A model generated the notes under the pieces. That model saw only the letters and a list, made by a program, of their open reading frames with translations, did not search any database and was not told where the DNA came from. Below are positions 20,589 to 28,766 of a DNA stretch of 64,000 bases, one piece after another. The stretch spans positions 6,467,501-6,531,500 of the forward strand of contig NZ_CP107811.1 of the NCBI RefSeq assembly GCF_036346105.1, read 5' to 3'. The DNA is from Streptomyces sp. NBC_00539. GTDB lineage: Bacteria; Actinomycetota; Actinomycetes; Streptomycetales; Streptomycetaceae. The position numbers and the translations under genes were made by a program. Positions within the stretch are counted from its first letter, which is position 1, and each line of letters opens with the position of its first letter.

Positions 20589-20696
20589 TCAGCGTCCGAG
20601 GGTGTTCATCAGGACGATCGCCAAGAGGTCGGAGAGGATGACGGCAACGGCGCAGATGATCACGGCCCAGGCCCTCTGCGACTGGTCCAGGTTCAT
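20589..20696 (-). CDS. Small single-span membrane peptide, 35 residues
   Basis: The frame reads MNLDQSQRAW, then a hydrophobic segment of about 20 residues (AVIICAVAVILSDLLAIVL), then MNTLGR. GGGAGG lies seven bases before the ATG, an excellent ribosome-binding site. The peptide ends with a small polar tail, as in many actinobacterial micro-membrane proteins. It lies between the exo-glucosaminidase and SSI genes on the same strand. No function is known. Confidence 0.55.
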   Translation of the reverse strand: MNLDQSQRAWAVIICAVAVILSDLLAIVLMNTLGR

Positions 20697-20863
20697 GCGT
20701 CGCCTCCCGGCCGCGGGGCGCTGCCCGGGCCACCCGGGCACGGCGCACCCGCTCTCCGCCATGATGACCCGGTTCGACGCACCGCACACCTCGTCCGGGA
20801 GGCCCCGGCCCTCGGGGGCTGCGGCCGGCGCGGCCCGGCCGATGGCCACCGCCCACGGCAGAC

Positions 20864-23575
20864 TCATCGGGACACGAACGCCGGCGTGTTCCACCCCGAG
20901 ATCCGTAGCCGTGGCGCCGCCCCCCGCAGATCGGCCGTGCGGTAGGTCGCCGTCAGGGTCACCGACTCACCGGGCCAGAGGCTGACCTGGTTGTCGCTCC
21001 ACCGGACCGGCAGCACCGGCTCGCCCCGCACCCCCACCAGATGGACGTCCGTCAGCAGTGCCGGCGTGCGGCCGTGGCCCGCGTGGCGCAGGGTCACCCT
21101 CGTCGTGGAGGTGCCCGCGGCGTCCCGCGTCGTCCTGGCGGACGCGGTCACCGCCACCCGCTCCATCGAGTCCAGGCCGCGCAGGTCGGCGTAGGAGGTC
21201 GTGGGCGTGTGCCACCAGTCGGTGTTCGCGTAGTCGAGCACGTCCTCCCGCGTGGAGAGCCAGTACACGTTCCGGCTCACCTCCCGCCCCGCGCCGTCCG
21301 TCAGCAGCAACCGGGCCAGGTACGCCGTGGACAAGCCCGGCACGCGCCGGGGAACCGTCAGCGCGGTGGCGCTCGCGCCGCCGCCGGCGACGCGCAGGCC
21401 GGTCACCGTCCGGTCGTACCGCCGCACCCCGTCGGTGGAGAAGAGCGTCACGCGCGCCGTCAGGCCGGACGCCGCGGACGTCCGGTTGTTGACGACCGAC
21501 ACCGAACGGTCGTCGTACCCGTACTGGACGTGCAGCGGCTCGTTCGCCTTCTTCACGCCGAAATAGGCGCCGCCCTGGTCGAGGTAGCGGTCCACCAGCT
21601 GCCACTGCAGCGAGGTCCAGCCGCTGTTGAACATCCAGTACACGACCCCCGTCGACGGCGCGGAGGCGTCCCCGGCGTTGCGGGCGTAGGCCTCGAACTG
21701 GGCGCGGACGTTCTCGTACTGGGCGAGCTGCGCCTTGCGCACGTAGTCCTCCAGGCCCCTCGGGGCGCCGTAACGGGCCGACAGGGCGGCGTCGTACAGC
21801 TTGAGGGTCGAGAAGACCGCCGAGGGGGAGCGGTGGTACTGCGCGGCGGACGGGTCCCTCCACAGCGTCTCCAGCTCGGCCGGGGACATCGTGCGGCGCA
21901 GCGTGTCGAGGGTGGGGACGTCGGGGCCGGCGCTGGTCTCGGAGTTGAAACCGGTCGCGCCGCCCGCCCGCTTCCCGTACCAGTAGGCGGGCGGCACCCA
22001 GTCGTACGGGCCGGTCATCCGCATCCCCGAACGCCCGGTGAGCGGCGCGGAGGCGTCGGAGGCCGCGGGCACCACCGGGGCCGTCCAGTCGGCGGCGCGC
22101 AGCGCCTCGACGTAGCCCCGTTCGATCTCCGCGTTCGGTGCGACGTCACTGCCGATCAGGAAGGAGATCACGCTCGGGTGTCGGCGGAGCCGGGCCGCTT
22201 CCGCGGCCATGGAGGCCCGGGCGACGAGGTGGTCGGCCGCGTCCCACCTCTTCCCGCTCCCCCCGCGGTTGACCTCGCCCTCCCACTTGTCGCAGCACTC
22301 CCAGCCGGGCAGCGTCAGGATCCCGTACCGGTCGGCGAGGTCGAAGAACTCGTCGGGCTCGAGGTGCCCTTCCAGGCGCAGGGTGTTCAGGCCCAGGTCG
22401 AGGGCGTACCGCAGCCGGTCCTCCACCACGGCGCGGTCCCAGCGCAGGAACGCGTCGGGAGACCAGCCGGCGCCCTTGATCAGCAGCGGGCGCCCGTTGA
22501 CCACGTACTGGCGGGCGCCGTCGGCGTTGAGGGGCGCCCGCACGTCTCGGACGCCGAAGGAGGTACGGGCGGCGTCGGAGGGCTCGCCGTTGACGGTCGC
22601 GGTCAGGTGGAGCCCGTACAGGGGCTGGCGGCCCATCGCGGCCGGCCACCACACGCGGGGGGAGCGCAACCGGAGCGCGGGGTGGTCGGCGGGGGAGAAG
22701 ACGACGGACTTCGTCTCGTGCGGGGCGAGGGTCACGCGCCGGCTGACGGCGGCCGGACCGGCCGTACCGGACACCGTGGCGGTGACGGTACGGGCCGAGT
22801 CGTTGCGCACCCGGGCCTTGACGGTCAGTTCGGCAGAGGACAGCGAAGGCAGCGCCAGGGCGGTCACCACGTGCGCGTCGCGCAGCGCGACGGGCCCCGT
22901 ACGGCGCACGGTGACGTCACGGACGATGCCCATGTTGTGGTCGGGCGGCGGCTGGATCCAGTCGAGCCAGCCCATCGTGAGGTGTTCGCGCGGGTCGTTG
23001 GGCCGGATCCGGAAGGCGACGGTATTGGTGCCCGCCCGGACCAGGCCCGTGATGTCGAGCTCGTGCCGGGTGTAGGCGCCGGCGACGGTCCGCGCGGTGG
23101 CGACCGGGCGACCGTTGACGAACACGTCGGCGGCGGAGATCACCCCGCTGAAGTCGAGGTGGGTACGGGCCGTGGTGTCGGCGAGGGTGAAATCGGACCG
23201 GAACCACCAGGGCACCGCGAAGTCCGCGGCCGGGATCTGCCTCTGCCGGGTGGAGTAGAAGGGGTCGGGGTACGCGCCCGCGGCGAGGAGGGCCGCGAGG
23301 ACGGTGGAACGGGGGCCTGCCGGAAACCACCCGGCCGCCGGATAACCGGGGCGGGACACCGCTCCCGCCGGGTCCCTGACCTTCGCCGTCGACTGGACCG
23401 CGTACCCGGCCAGTGCCGTCGCACTGCCCGGGTCCGCGGCGACGGCGGTCACCCGGGAACCCGGCCCCGGCCCCGCCCGCGGCACGGGGGCCGCCCCGGA
23501 TGCCCCGGCGGCGAGCACCAGCGCGAGAACCGGCTCGGCGAGGGCGAGGGCGAGGGCAAGACGGCGAACGGACAC
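20864..23575 (-). CDS. csxA: Secreted GH2 exo-beta-D-glucosaminidase
   Basis: A 903-residue exported family GH2 enzyme that removes glucosamine from the non-reducing end of chitosan oligomers. VRRLALALALAEPVLALVLAAGASGA is the signal peptide. A jelly-roll sugar-binding domain (about 80-250) is followed by an immunoglobulin-like domain, the TIM barrel with RLEGHLEPDEFFDLADRYGILTLPGWECCDKWEG, and further beta domains. The acid FLIGSD and nucleophile GFNSETSAG match Asp469 and Glu541 of Amycolatopsis CsxA. GTG 23575 is chosen because GGGAGG lies just upstream. The alternative, beta-mannosidase, lacks the CCDKWE pattern. Confidence 0.9.
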   Translation of the reverse strand: MSVRRLALALALAEPVLALVLAAGASGAAPVPRAGPGPGSRVTAVAADPGSATALAGYAVQSTAKVRDPAGAVSRPGYPAAGWFPAGPRSTVLAALLAAGAYPDPFYSTRQRQIPAADFAVPWWFRSDFTLADTTARTHLDFSGVISAADVFVNGRPVATARTVAGAYTRHELDITGLVRAGTNTVAFRIRPNDPREHLTMGWLDWIQPPPDHNMGIVRDVTVRRTGPVALRDAHVVTALALPSLSSAELTVKARVRNDSARTVTATVSGTAGPAAVSRRVTLAPHETKSVVFSPADHPALRLRSPRVWWPAAMGRQPLYGLHLTATVNGEPSDAARTSFGVRDVRAPLNADGARQYVVNGRPLLIKGAGWSPDAFLRWDRAVVEDRLRYALDLGLNTLRLEGHLEPDEFFDLADRYGILTLPGWECCDKWEGEVNRGGSGKRWDAADHLVARASMAAEAARLRRHPSVISFLIGSDVAPNAEIERGYVEALRAADWTAPVVPAASDASAPLTGRSGMRMTGPYDWVPPAYWYGKRAGGATGFNSETSAGPDVPTLDTLRRTMSPAELETLWRDPSAAQYHRSPSAVFSTLKLYDAALSARYGAPRGLEDYVRKAQLAQYENVRAQFEAYARNAGDASAPSTGVVYWMFNSGWTSLQWQLVDRYLDQGGAYFGVKKANEPLHVQYGYDDRSVSVVNNRTSAASGLTARVTLFSTDGVRRYDRTVTGLRVAGGGASATALTVPRRVPGLSTAYLARLLLTDGAGREVSRNVYWLSTREDVLDYANTDWWHTPTTSYADLRGLDSMERVAVTASARTTRDAAGTSTTRVTLRHAGHGRTPALLTDVHLVGVRGEPVLPVRWSDNQVSLWPGESVTLTATYRTADLRGAAPRLRISGWNTPAFVSR

Positions 23576-23687
23576 GGCACCTCCCGCATGCGGTATATCC
23601 GTCTTCGCCCACCGCGCCCCGGCGCCACGCCAGCGGGCCACCCGCGGTGACGCTCAGGGTCGCGGGGTGGTCCAGGTCAGCCGGACG

Positions 23688-24107
23688 TCAGCGGTCGCGT
23701 TTGTCCCGCAGCGGTACGTCGATGTGGACGTCAGTGGACTTCACCCGGGCCGTGACGGTGACCCCGACCGCGATGCCGAGCTCCTCGACCGACTCCCGGG
23801 TCAGCACGGAGACGACGCGGTGCGGCCCGGCCTGGATCTCGACCTGGGCCGCCACGTCGCCGAGCAGTACGGCGGTGACGATCCCGGTGAAGCAGTTCCG
23901 TGCGGAGGTGGCGGCGGCGCCGGTCGGGAGGGGGCGCAGCCCGGCGGCGCGTTCCTTGGCGAGCACGGCGAGGACCGCGCCGTCGACGGACCGGGACCCG
24001 TCCGCGGCGCGGCGGGAGAGCAGCCGGCCCGATTCGGCCCAGCGACGGACTGTCTCGGGGCTCACGCCCAGCAGACCGGCGGCCTGCCCGATGGAGTACG
24101 ACGGCAC
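23688..24107 (-). CDS. HTH plus TOBE molybdate/tungstate-binding protein
   Basis: A 139-residue protein. Residues 1-50 are an excisionase/MerR-type helix-turn-helix (YSIGQAAGLLGVSPETVRRWAESGRLLS), and residues about 72-135 a TOBE (Mop) domain (ARNCFTGIVTAVLLGDVAAQVEIQAG, then SVEELGIAVGVTVTARVKSTDV) that binds molybdate or tungstate. In many Streptomyces this gene precedes modABC, but no transporter gene is adjacent here. It may act as a molybdate sensor or store; the target genes are unknown. Confidence 0.88.
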   Translation of the reverse strand: MPSYSIGQAAGLLGVSPETVRRWAESGRLLSRRAADGSRSVDGAVLAVLAKERAAGLRPLPTGAAATSARNCFTGIVTAVLLGDVAAQVEIQAGPHRVVSVLTRESVEELGIAVGVTVTARVKSTDVHIDVPLRDKRDR

Positions 24108-24205
24108 GCCCGCAGCCTAGCCGGTGCGGTACCGCGCCCCCTCCGTCGCGCCGAGGGCTCCGTCGGGCGGGGTGGCCCGTGTCACGCGTGGGCCGCGGGC
24201 GCCGC

Positions 24206-25195
24206 CTAGAGCCAGCCGTTGCGGCGGAAGGCCCGGTAGAGGAGCCCGGAGGCCAGCGCCATGAGCCCGAGGGCGAGCGGATAGCCGTAGCTCCAGCCGA
24301 GCTCGGGCATGTGCTGGAAGTTCATCCCGTAGACGCCCGCGACCATGGTGGGGATCGCGAAGATCGCCGCCCAGGCCGAGATGCGGCGCATGTCGTCGTT
24401 CTGCCAGGTACCCACCCGCGCCTGTTGTGCGTCCAGGACCGAGTTCAGCAGCTCGTCCAGGGACCGGACCTCGGTGTCGGCGCGGCTCAGGTGGTCCGCG
24501 ACATCGCGGAAGTACGGCAGCACTTTCGGGGGATGGCCCTGCCCGTCCGGTCCCGGGCCGGTCAGGAGCCCGTGCAGCACGGGGACGAGGGGCTGTACCG
24601 CGTCACGGAACTCCCGCACCTCCCGCTTCAGCGAGTAGATCGCCTCGGTGTGGTCGACGCGGGAGGTGGAGAAGACGCAGTCCTCCAGCTCGGTGAGTGC
24701 CGCCCGCACCTTGTCCGCGCTGTCGCTGTAGGCGTCCACGGCCACGTCGAGCACGGCGTGCAGGACGGACAGCGGGCCGAAACGCAGCATGCCGGGGTCC
24801 GCTTCGAGCCGGCGGGCGGCCTCGGCGGCCGGGTCGACCGGACCGTGGCGCACGGTGAGCACGTACCGGGGGCCGACGAAGACCATCAGCTGCCCCGTCT
24901 CCACCGCCCTGTCCGCGTCGACGTACCAGAGCGTCTTGAGGGCGACGGCCAGCACGTCGCCGAAACGTTCGCGCTTCGGGCGCTGCCGTTCCTGTACCGC
25001 GTCCTCCACGGCGAGGGGGTGCAGACCCAGCTCCCCGGCCAGCTGGACCAGTTCCGCCTCGGCCGGGTCGACCAGGCGCACCCAGCCGAACTCGCCCTCA
25101 CCCAGCCCGCGCAGCCGCTTCAGCACCAGCTGGCAGGCCTCGTCCTCCAGGCCGCACTCCACGCTCTCCGACCGGCCGGACCGTTCCTCGTACAT
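24206..25195 (-). CDS. corA: CorA-type magnesium/cobalt transporter
   Basis: A 329-residue inner-membrane channel. A large cytoplasmic alpha/beta domain and long stalk helices precede two C-terminal membrane helices (about 270-290 and 305-325). The signature GMN appears in YGMNFQHMPELGW. Start is uncertain: ATG 25195 (MYEERSGRSE) has GGGATGGA upstream; ATG 25207 and 25294 are longer options, and the longest runs into a tandem repeat. It works as a pentamer moving Mg2+ or Co2+. It stands alone. Confidence 0.92.
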   Translation of the reverse strand: MYEERSGRSESVECGLEDEACQLVLKRLRGLGEGEFGWVRLVDPAEAELVQLAGELGLHPLAVEDAVQERQRPKRERFGDVLAVALKTLWYVDADRAVETGQLMVFVGPRYVLTVRHGPVDPAAEAARRLEADPGMLRFGPLSVLHAVLDVAVDAYSDSADKVRAALTELEDCVFSTSRVDHTEAIYSLKREVREFRDAVQPLVPVLHGLLTGPGPDGQGHPPKVLPYFRDVADHLSRADTEVRSLDELLNSVLDAQQARVGTWQNDDMRRISAWAAIFAIPTMVAGVYGMNFQHMPELGWSYGYPLALGLMALASGLLYRAFRRNGWL

Positions 25196-25240
25196 CACGC
25201 ATTCCATCCCACGCACATGCTTCGAGGCGCGGATTTCATG

Positions 25241-25316
25241 CGCCGGGACCGGCTGCAGACGCCGGGCCTGGCTGTACGCGCCGGGCCTGGCCATACGCGC
25301 CGGGGCCGGTCAGGGT
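25241..25316. repeat. Tandem 19-bp repeat upstream of corA
   Basis: Two near-identical units CGCCGGGCCTGGC-YR-TACG lie at 25260-25278 and 25279-25297, flanked on each side by a more degenerate unit. They sit in the short gap between the 25339-26022 gene and corA. Confidence 0.6.
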
Positions 25317-25338
25317 CGCGGCCGGCCGGTCGGTGGCG

Positions 25339-26022
25339 CTATGCGAACAGCGGGAAACGGTCGGCGTCCGCGCCCAGACGGGCCCTGTCGGCATCGGACA
25401 GCGGCGCGCGTCCCGTCGCCGCGCGCGCGTACTGCGCGTCGTCCCACGCCACCGGCACCGGCCGGCCGAGGAGCCCGTCAAGGGTGCGGCGCACTTCGCC
25501 GAGCCCTTCGGGCGAGGGCTCCGGCGCGCCGGCGAGGGACACGACGAGGTCGAGGTGGTGCAGTGTCGCCTCGACGGCCAGCGTGCGGATCAGATCGCCG
25601 GCGAGCAGTACGTGGCCCTGAGTGGCGACGGGCTGGTCCACCGCGGCGCCGGCCGCGGCGTGGACCATGGCGGCCGTGGTGTCCGAATACAGCTCGCACA
25701 GTTGGCCGACGCGCAGGAACATGCTGGCGACGACCCGGTTGAACCTCCGGCCGTTGGCCGCGCCCACGGGTTCCGGACGCCAGTCCTCCCAGTAGGTGAC
25801 GGCGTCGCGGTCCGGCGGCCGCCGGACGGGCATGTGCAGCGCGACCAGGCCGCGTTGGGCGTCGCCCACGCAGTGGAAGACGAGGTCGCGGACCGACCAG
25901 CCGACACAGCCGGTCGGCAGCCACGAGCGCTCGTCCGTGATGGTTTTGACGACGGCGTCGAAAGCGTCGTAGGCCGCCCGCAACACCTCGGCCGGCGGCG
26001 GTACTTCCTTCTCGTACGGCAT
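25339..26022 (-). CDS. Maleylpyruvate-isomerase/DinB-fold protein, mycothiol-dependent type
   Basis: A 227-residue four-helix-bundle protein. The N-terminal segment with WLPTGCVGWSVRDLVFHCVGDAQRGLVALH holds the metal-ligand His of the MDMPI_N/DinB superfamily, and LAVEATLHHLDLV provides a second and third His. Such proteins use mycothiol for isomerase or transferase reactions. Start ATG 26022. The substrate is unknown. It lies downstream of the MarR gene across tandem repeats on the same strand. Confidence 0.8.
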   Translation of the reverse strand: MPYEKEVPPPAEVLRAAYDAFDAVVKTITDERSWLPTGCVGWSVRDLVFHCVGDAQRGLVALHMPVRRPPDRDAVTYWEDWRPEPVGAANGRRFNRVVASMFLRVGQLCELYSDTTAAMVHAAAGAAVDQPVATQGHVLLAGDLIRTLAVEATLHHLDLVVSLAGAPEPSPEGLGEVRRTLDGLLGRPVPVAWDDAQYARAATGRAPLSDADRARLGADADRFPLFA

Positions 26023-26050
26023 GCCCGCGAGGGTAGGACGGTTGCCCGTG

Positions 26051-26136
26051 CACGAACAACCCGGGGGCCGACCACGGCAATACGGTGGTCAACCACGGCA
26101 ACCCGGTGGTCACGCACGAACACCCCGGTGGTCACG
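26051..26136. repeat. Four tandem 21/22-bp repeats
   Basis: Units start at 26051, 26073, 26094 and 26115; the consensus is CACGGCAACCCGGTGGTCAC plus one base, and the first unit is degenerate. The array fills the gap between the two leftward genes, and its right end covers the stop codon of the MarR gene. Confidence 0.8.
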
Positions 26137-26866
26137 CACCGTCGGAGGTCGGTTCGGCCTTCGTGTGGAGCACGTCGCGGGCCTGCTCCGCCGCGCGCGC
26201 GAGGCTTTCGGCGACGAAGTCGAGGAAGCGGGCGACGTTCTCCAGGCGCACCGCGGCCGGGGTGCCGGGGCCGAGGATGCCGACGCCCTGCCGCGAGACC
26301 TCGACCTGCTGGGTGAGGGCGCGGACGCTGGCCTCCATCGAGTGGTACCAGAGGTTCTCGTCGATGACGTAGCGCTCCCGGCGGCGTTCGTCGCGTTCCC
26401 GGCGGACGAGGGCCTGGCCCTCCAGGAAGGCGATGGACTTGGAGATGGACGCCGGGCTGACCTGGAGGCGCTGGACGAGTTCGGCGGCGGTCATGCTGCC
26501 GGAGTCGGTGGTGAGGAGACAGACCATCACCCGCGCCATCATCCTGTTGGACAGGCCCGATTGCATCATGACGGTGGTGAACTGCTCTTCGTACTCGGCC
26601 AGGGCCTCGGGGTCGCGCCCGTGCGGCAGTGCGGCCTGCTCGGCTCCCCGGGGCGGGGCGGTCTTTCGCCGGTGGGCGCGGCGCTCGGTGGCGCGGTGGG
26701 CCAGGTCGGGGCGGTAGGCGGTGGGGCCGCCGTTGCGCATCACCTCGCGCGTGACCGTCGAGGTCGGACGGTCGAGACGTCTGGCGATCTCGGCGTAGGC
26801 GAGGCCGTCGGCCAGCCCCAGGCCGATCTGCTGGCGTTCCTGCTGGGTGAGCCTGCCTCCCGGCAT
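26132..26866 (-). CDS. GbsR/MarR-family regulator with transposase-type HTH
   Basis: A 244-residue regulator with two DNA-binding parts. Residues about 5-45 (RLTQQERQQIGLGLADGLAYAEIARRLDRPTSTVTREV) resemble the HTH_38 domain of IS30-type transposases; residues about 100-175 form a MarR/GbsR winged helix (MTAAELVQRLQVSPASISKSIAFLEGQALV). Start ATG 26866 has AAGGAG six bases upstream; ATG 26902 and 26917 are longer options. It is divergent from the DUF4097-ABC operon, which it probably controls through the TGCAACG repeats between them. Confidence 0.85.
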   Translation of the reverse strand: MPGGRLTQQERQQIGLGLADGLAYAEIARRLDRPTSTVTREVMRNGGPTAYRPDLAHRATERRAHRRKTAPPRGAEQAALPHGRDPEALAEYEEQFTTVMMQSGLSNRMMARVMVCLLTTDSGSMTAAELVQRLQVSPASISKSIAFLEGQALVRRERDERRRERYVIDENLWYHSMEASVRALTQQVEVSRQGVGILGPGTPAAVRLENVARFLDFVAESLARAAEQARDVLHTKAEPTSDGA

Positions 26867-26920
26867 CGGGTTCTCCTTCGTTCGCTCTGGCGTCGCCACC
26901 ATAGCGTTCATCTTCAATCA

Positions 26921-27045
26921 TTGCAACGATGCGCCCTGTGGTGTTGCATTTACCTCGAGATCTGTTGCAACGAAATCCCTGAATCTACCTGCGGGAACAG
27001 CGATTTGGCGCAACGAAGACGTTGAAGCTTTCTTGAATGCAACGT
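26921..27045. promoter_or_regulatory. Cluster of TGCAACG operator-like repeats
   Basis: TTGCAACGA occurs at 26921-26929 and 26965-26973, with GCGCAACGA at 27008-27016 and ATGCAACGT at 27037-27045, all in the same orientation; the inverse GTTGCA occurs at 26942. The first three copies are spaced 43-44 bases, about four helical turns. The region is AT-rich for this genome and holds both divergent promoters. Confidence 0.6.
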
Positions 27046-27087
27046 AGCTTTTCGTCCATCGGAAACGACGAGCCGCAGGAGAGAACA

Positions 27088-27750
27088 ATGCAGAAGTACG
27101 ACACCCCCGCCGCCATCACCGCACTCCTCGACATCCCCGCCGGGCGGGTCCAGATCATCGCCGCCGACCGCGCCGACACCGCTGTGGACGTCCGGCCCCG
27201 GAACGCCTCGAAGAGCCGCGACGTGAAGGCGGCGCAGGAGACCACGGTCGAGTACGCCGACGGGGTCCTGCGGGTGGAGGTCCCGGTGAAGAACCAGTAC
27301 TTCGGCCCCTCCGGAGCCATCGAGGTGACCGTCCAGCTGCCCACCGGTTCCCGGGTCGAGGCGAAGGCGGCCAGCACCGAGTTCCGGGCCGTCGGCCGCC
27401 TCGGTGACGTCACCTTCGACGGCGCGTACCACCAGATCAAGATCGATGAGGCCGCGAGCCTGCGCCTCACCGCGACCGACGGCGACGTCGAGGTCGGCCG
27501 CCTGGGCGGACCCGCGGAGATCAGCACCGCGAGGGGTGACATCCGGATCGCCGAGGCCGTACGCGGCAAGGTCGTGCTGAGCACCCAGCAGGGCGACATC
27601 ACGGTCACCGCCGCCGACGGCGTCCCGGCCTCCCTGGACGCCGGCACCTCCTACGGACGCATCAGCAACCACCTCAAGAACGACGGCGCCGCCCAGCTCG
27701 AGATCCGGGCGACCACCTCCCAGGGCGACATCACCGCCCGCAGCCTCTGA
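27088..27750 (+). CDS. DUF4097 beta-helix protein
   Basis: A 220-residue cytoplasmic protein of the DUF4097 family, with repeated short beta-strand turns such as STARGDIRIAEAVRGKVVLSTQQGDITVTAADGVPASLDAGTSYGRI. ATG 27088 has AGGAG upstream; an ATG at 27037 has none. Members are often found with ABC exporters under MarR or LiaFSR control. Its job is unclear; a membrane-stress sensor or scaffold is possible. It is the first gene of an operon with the ABC ATPase and permease. Confidence 0.88.
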   Translation: MQKYDTPAAITALLDIPAGRVQIIAADRADTAVDVRPRNASKSRDVKAAQETTVEYADGVLRVEVPVKNQYFGPSGAIEVTVQLPTGSRVEAKAASTEFRAVGRLGDVTFDGAYHQIKIDEAASLRLTATDGDVEVGRLGGPAEISTARGDIRIAEAVRGKVVLSTQQGDITVTAADGVPASLDAGTSYGRISNHLKNDGAAQLEIRATTSQGDITARSL

Positions 27751-27791
27751 CCCGCAGCCTCCGTACGCAGCTTCCAGAAGGAGCACTCCCC

Positions 27792-28766
27792 ATGACCAGC
27801 TTGGCCATCGCGGCGAACGGGCTGCGCAAGTCCTACGGCGACAAGACCGTCCTGGACGGCATCGACCTGGCCGTCCCGGAAGGAACGGTCTTCTCCCTGC
27901 TCGGTCCGAACGGCGCCGGCAAGACCACCGCCGTCAAGATCCTCTCCACTCTCATCTCGGCCGGCCCCGCCTCCGGCGAGATCCGCGTCGCAGGCCACGA
28001 CCTCGCCACCGACCCGCAGGCGATCCGCGCCGCGATCGGCGTCACCGGACAGTTCTCCGCCGTCGACGGCCTGATCACCGGCGAGGAGAACATGCTGCTC
28101 ATGGCCGACCTCCACCACCTCTCCAAGCCCGAGGGACGACGCGTCGCCGCCGAACTCCTGGAGCGCTTCGACCTCACCGAGGCCGCGAAGAAGCCGGCCT
28201 CCACCTACTCCGGCGGCATGAAGCGCCGTCTCGACATCGCCATGACCCTGGTCGGCGACCCGCGGATCATCTTCCTCGACGAGCCCACCACCGGCCTCGA
28301 CCCCCGCAGCCGCCACAACATGTGGCAGATCATCCGCGAGCTCGTCACCACCGGCGTCACCGTCTTCCTCACCACCCAGTACCTGGAGGAAGCCGACCAG
28401 CTCGCCGACCGCATCGCCGTGCTCAACGACGGGAAGATCGCTGCCGAAGGAACCGCCGAGCAGCTCAAGCGCCTGATCCCCGGAGGCCATGTCCGGCTCC
28501 GCTTCTCCGACCCGTCCGCGTACCGCAGCGCCGCCTCCGCCCTGCGCGAGGCCTCCCGGGACGACGAAGCCCTCGCCCTGCAGATCCCGAGCGACGGCAG
28601 CCAGCGCGAACTGCGCTCCATCCTCGACTGGCTGGACTCCGCCGGCATCGAAGCCGACGAACTGACCGTGCACACCCCCGACCTCGACGACGTCTTCTTC
28701 GCCCTGACCGGCTCCACCGTGCCCGTGCCCGCCCAGAACGACCAGTCCAAGGAGAACGTCCGATGA
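27792..28766 (+). CDS. ABC transporter ATP-binding protein, DrrA type
   Basis: A 324-residue ATPase for drug export. Walker A GPNGAGKTT at 38-46, Q-loop VTGQFSAVDGLITGEENMLLMADL, signature YSGGMKRRLD, Walker B IIFLDEPTTGLD and the H-loop TTQYLEEADQLADRI are all present. The C-terminal extension of about 90 residues is typical of the DrrA subfamily. ATG is followed by the permease gene with a 4-base ATGA overlap. Substrate unknown. Confidence 0.94.
   Translation: MTSLAIAANGLRKSYGDKTVLDGIDLAVPEGTVFSLLGPNGAGKTTAVKILSTLISAGPASGEIRVAGHDLATDPQAIRAAIGVTGQFSAVDGLITGEENMLLMADLHHLSKPEGRRVAAELLERFDLTEAAKKPASTYSGGMKRRLDIAMTLVGDPRIIFLDEPTTGLDPRSRHNMWQIIRELVTTGVTVFLTTQYLEEADQLADRIAVLNDGKIAAEGTAEQLKRLIPGGHVRLRFSDPSAYRSAASALREASRDDEALALQIPSDGSQRELRSILDWLDSAGIEADELTVHTPDLDDVFFALTGSTVPVPAQNDQSKENVR

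Noticed and set aside
20864-23575. GH2 protein as a beta-mannosidase or beta-galactosidase
   Set aside because: The segments GWECCDKWEG, FLIGSD and NSETSAG match exo-beta-glucosaminidase better than either alternative.
26051-26136. Tandem repeats as a CRISPR array
   Set aside because: Units are contiguous with no unique spacers, and no cas gene is present.
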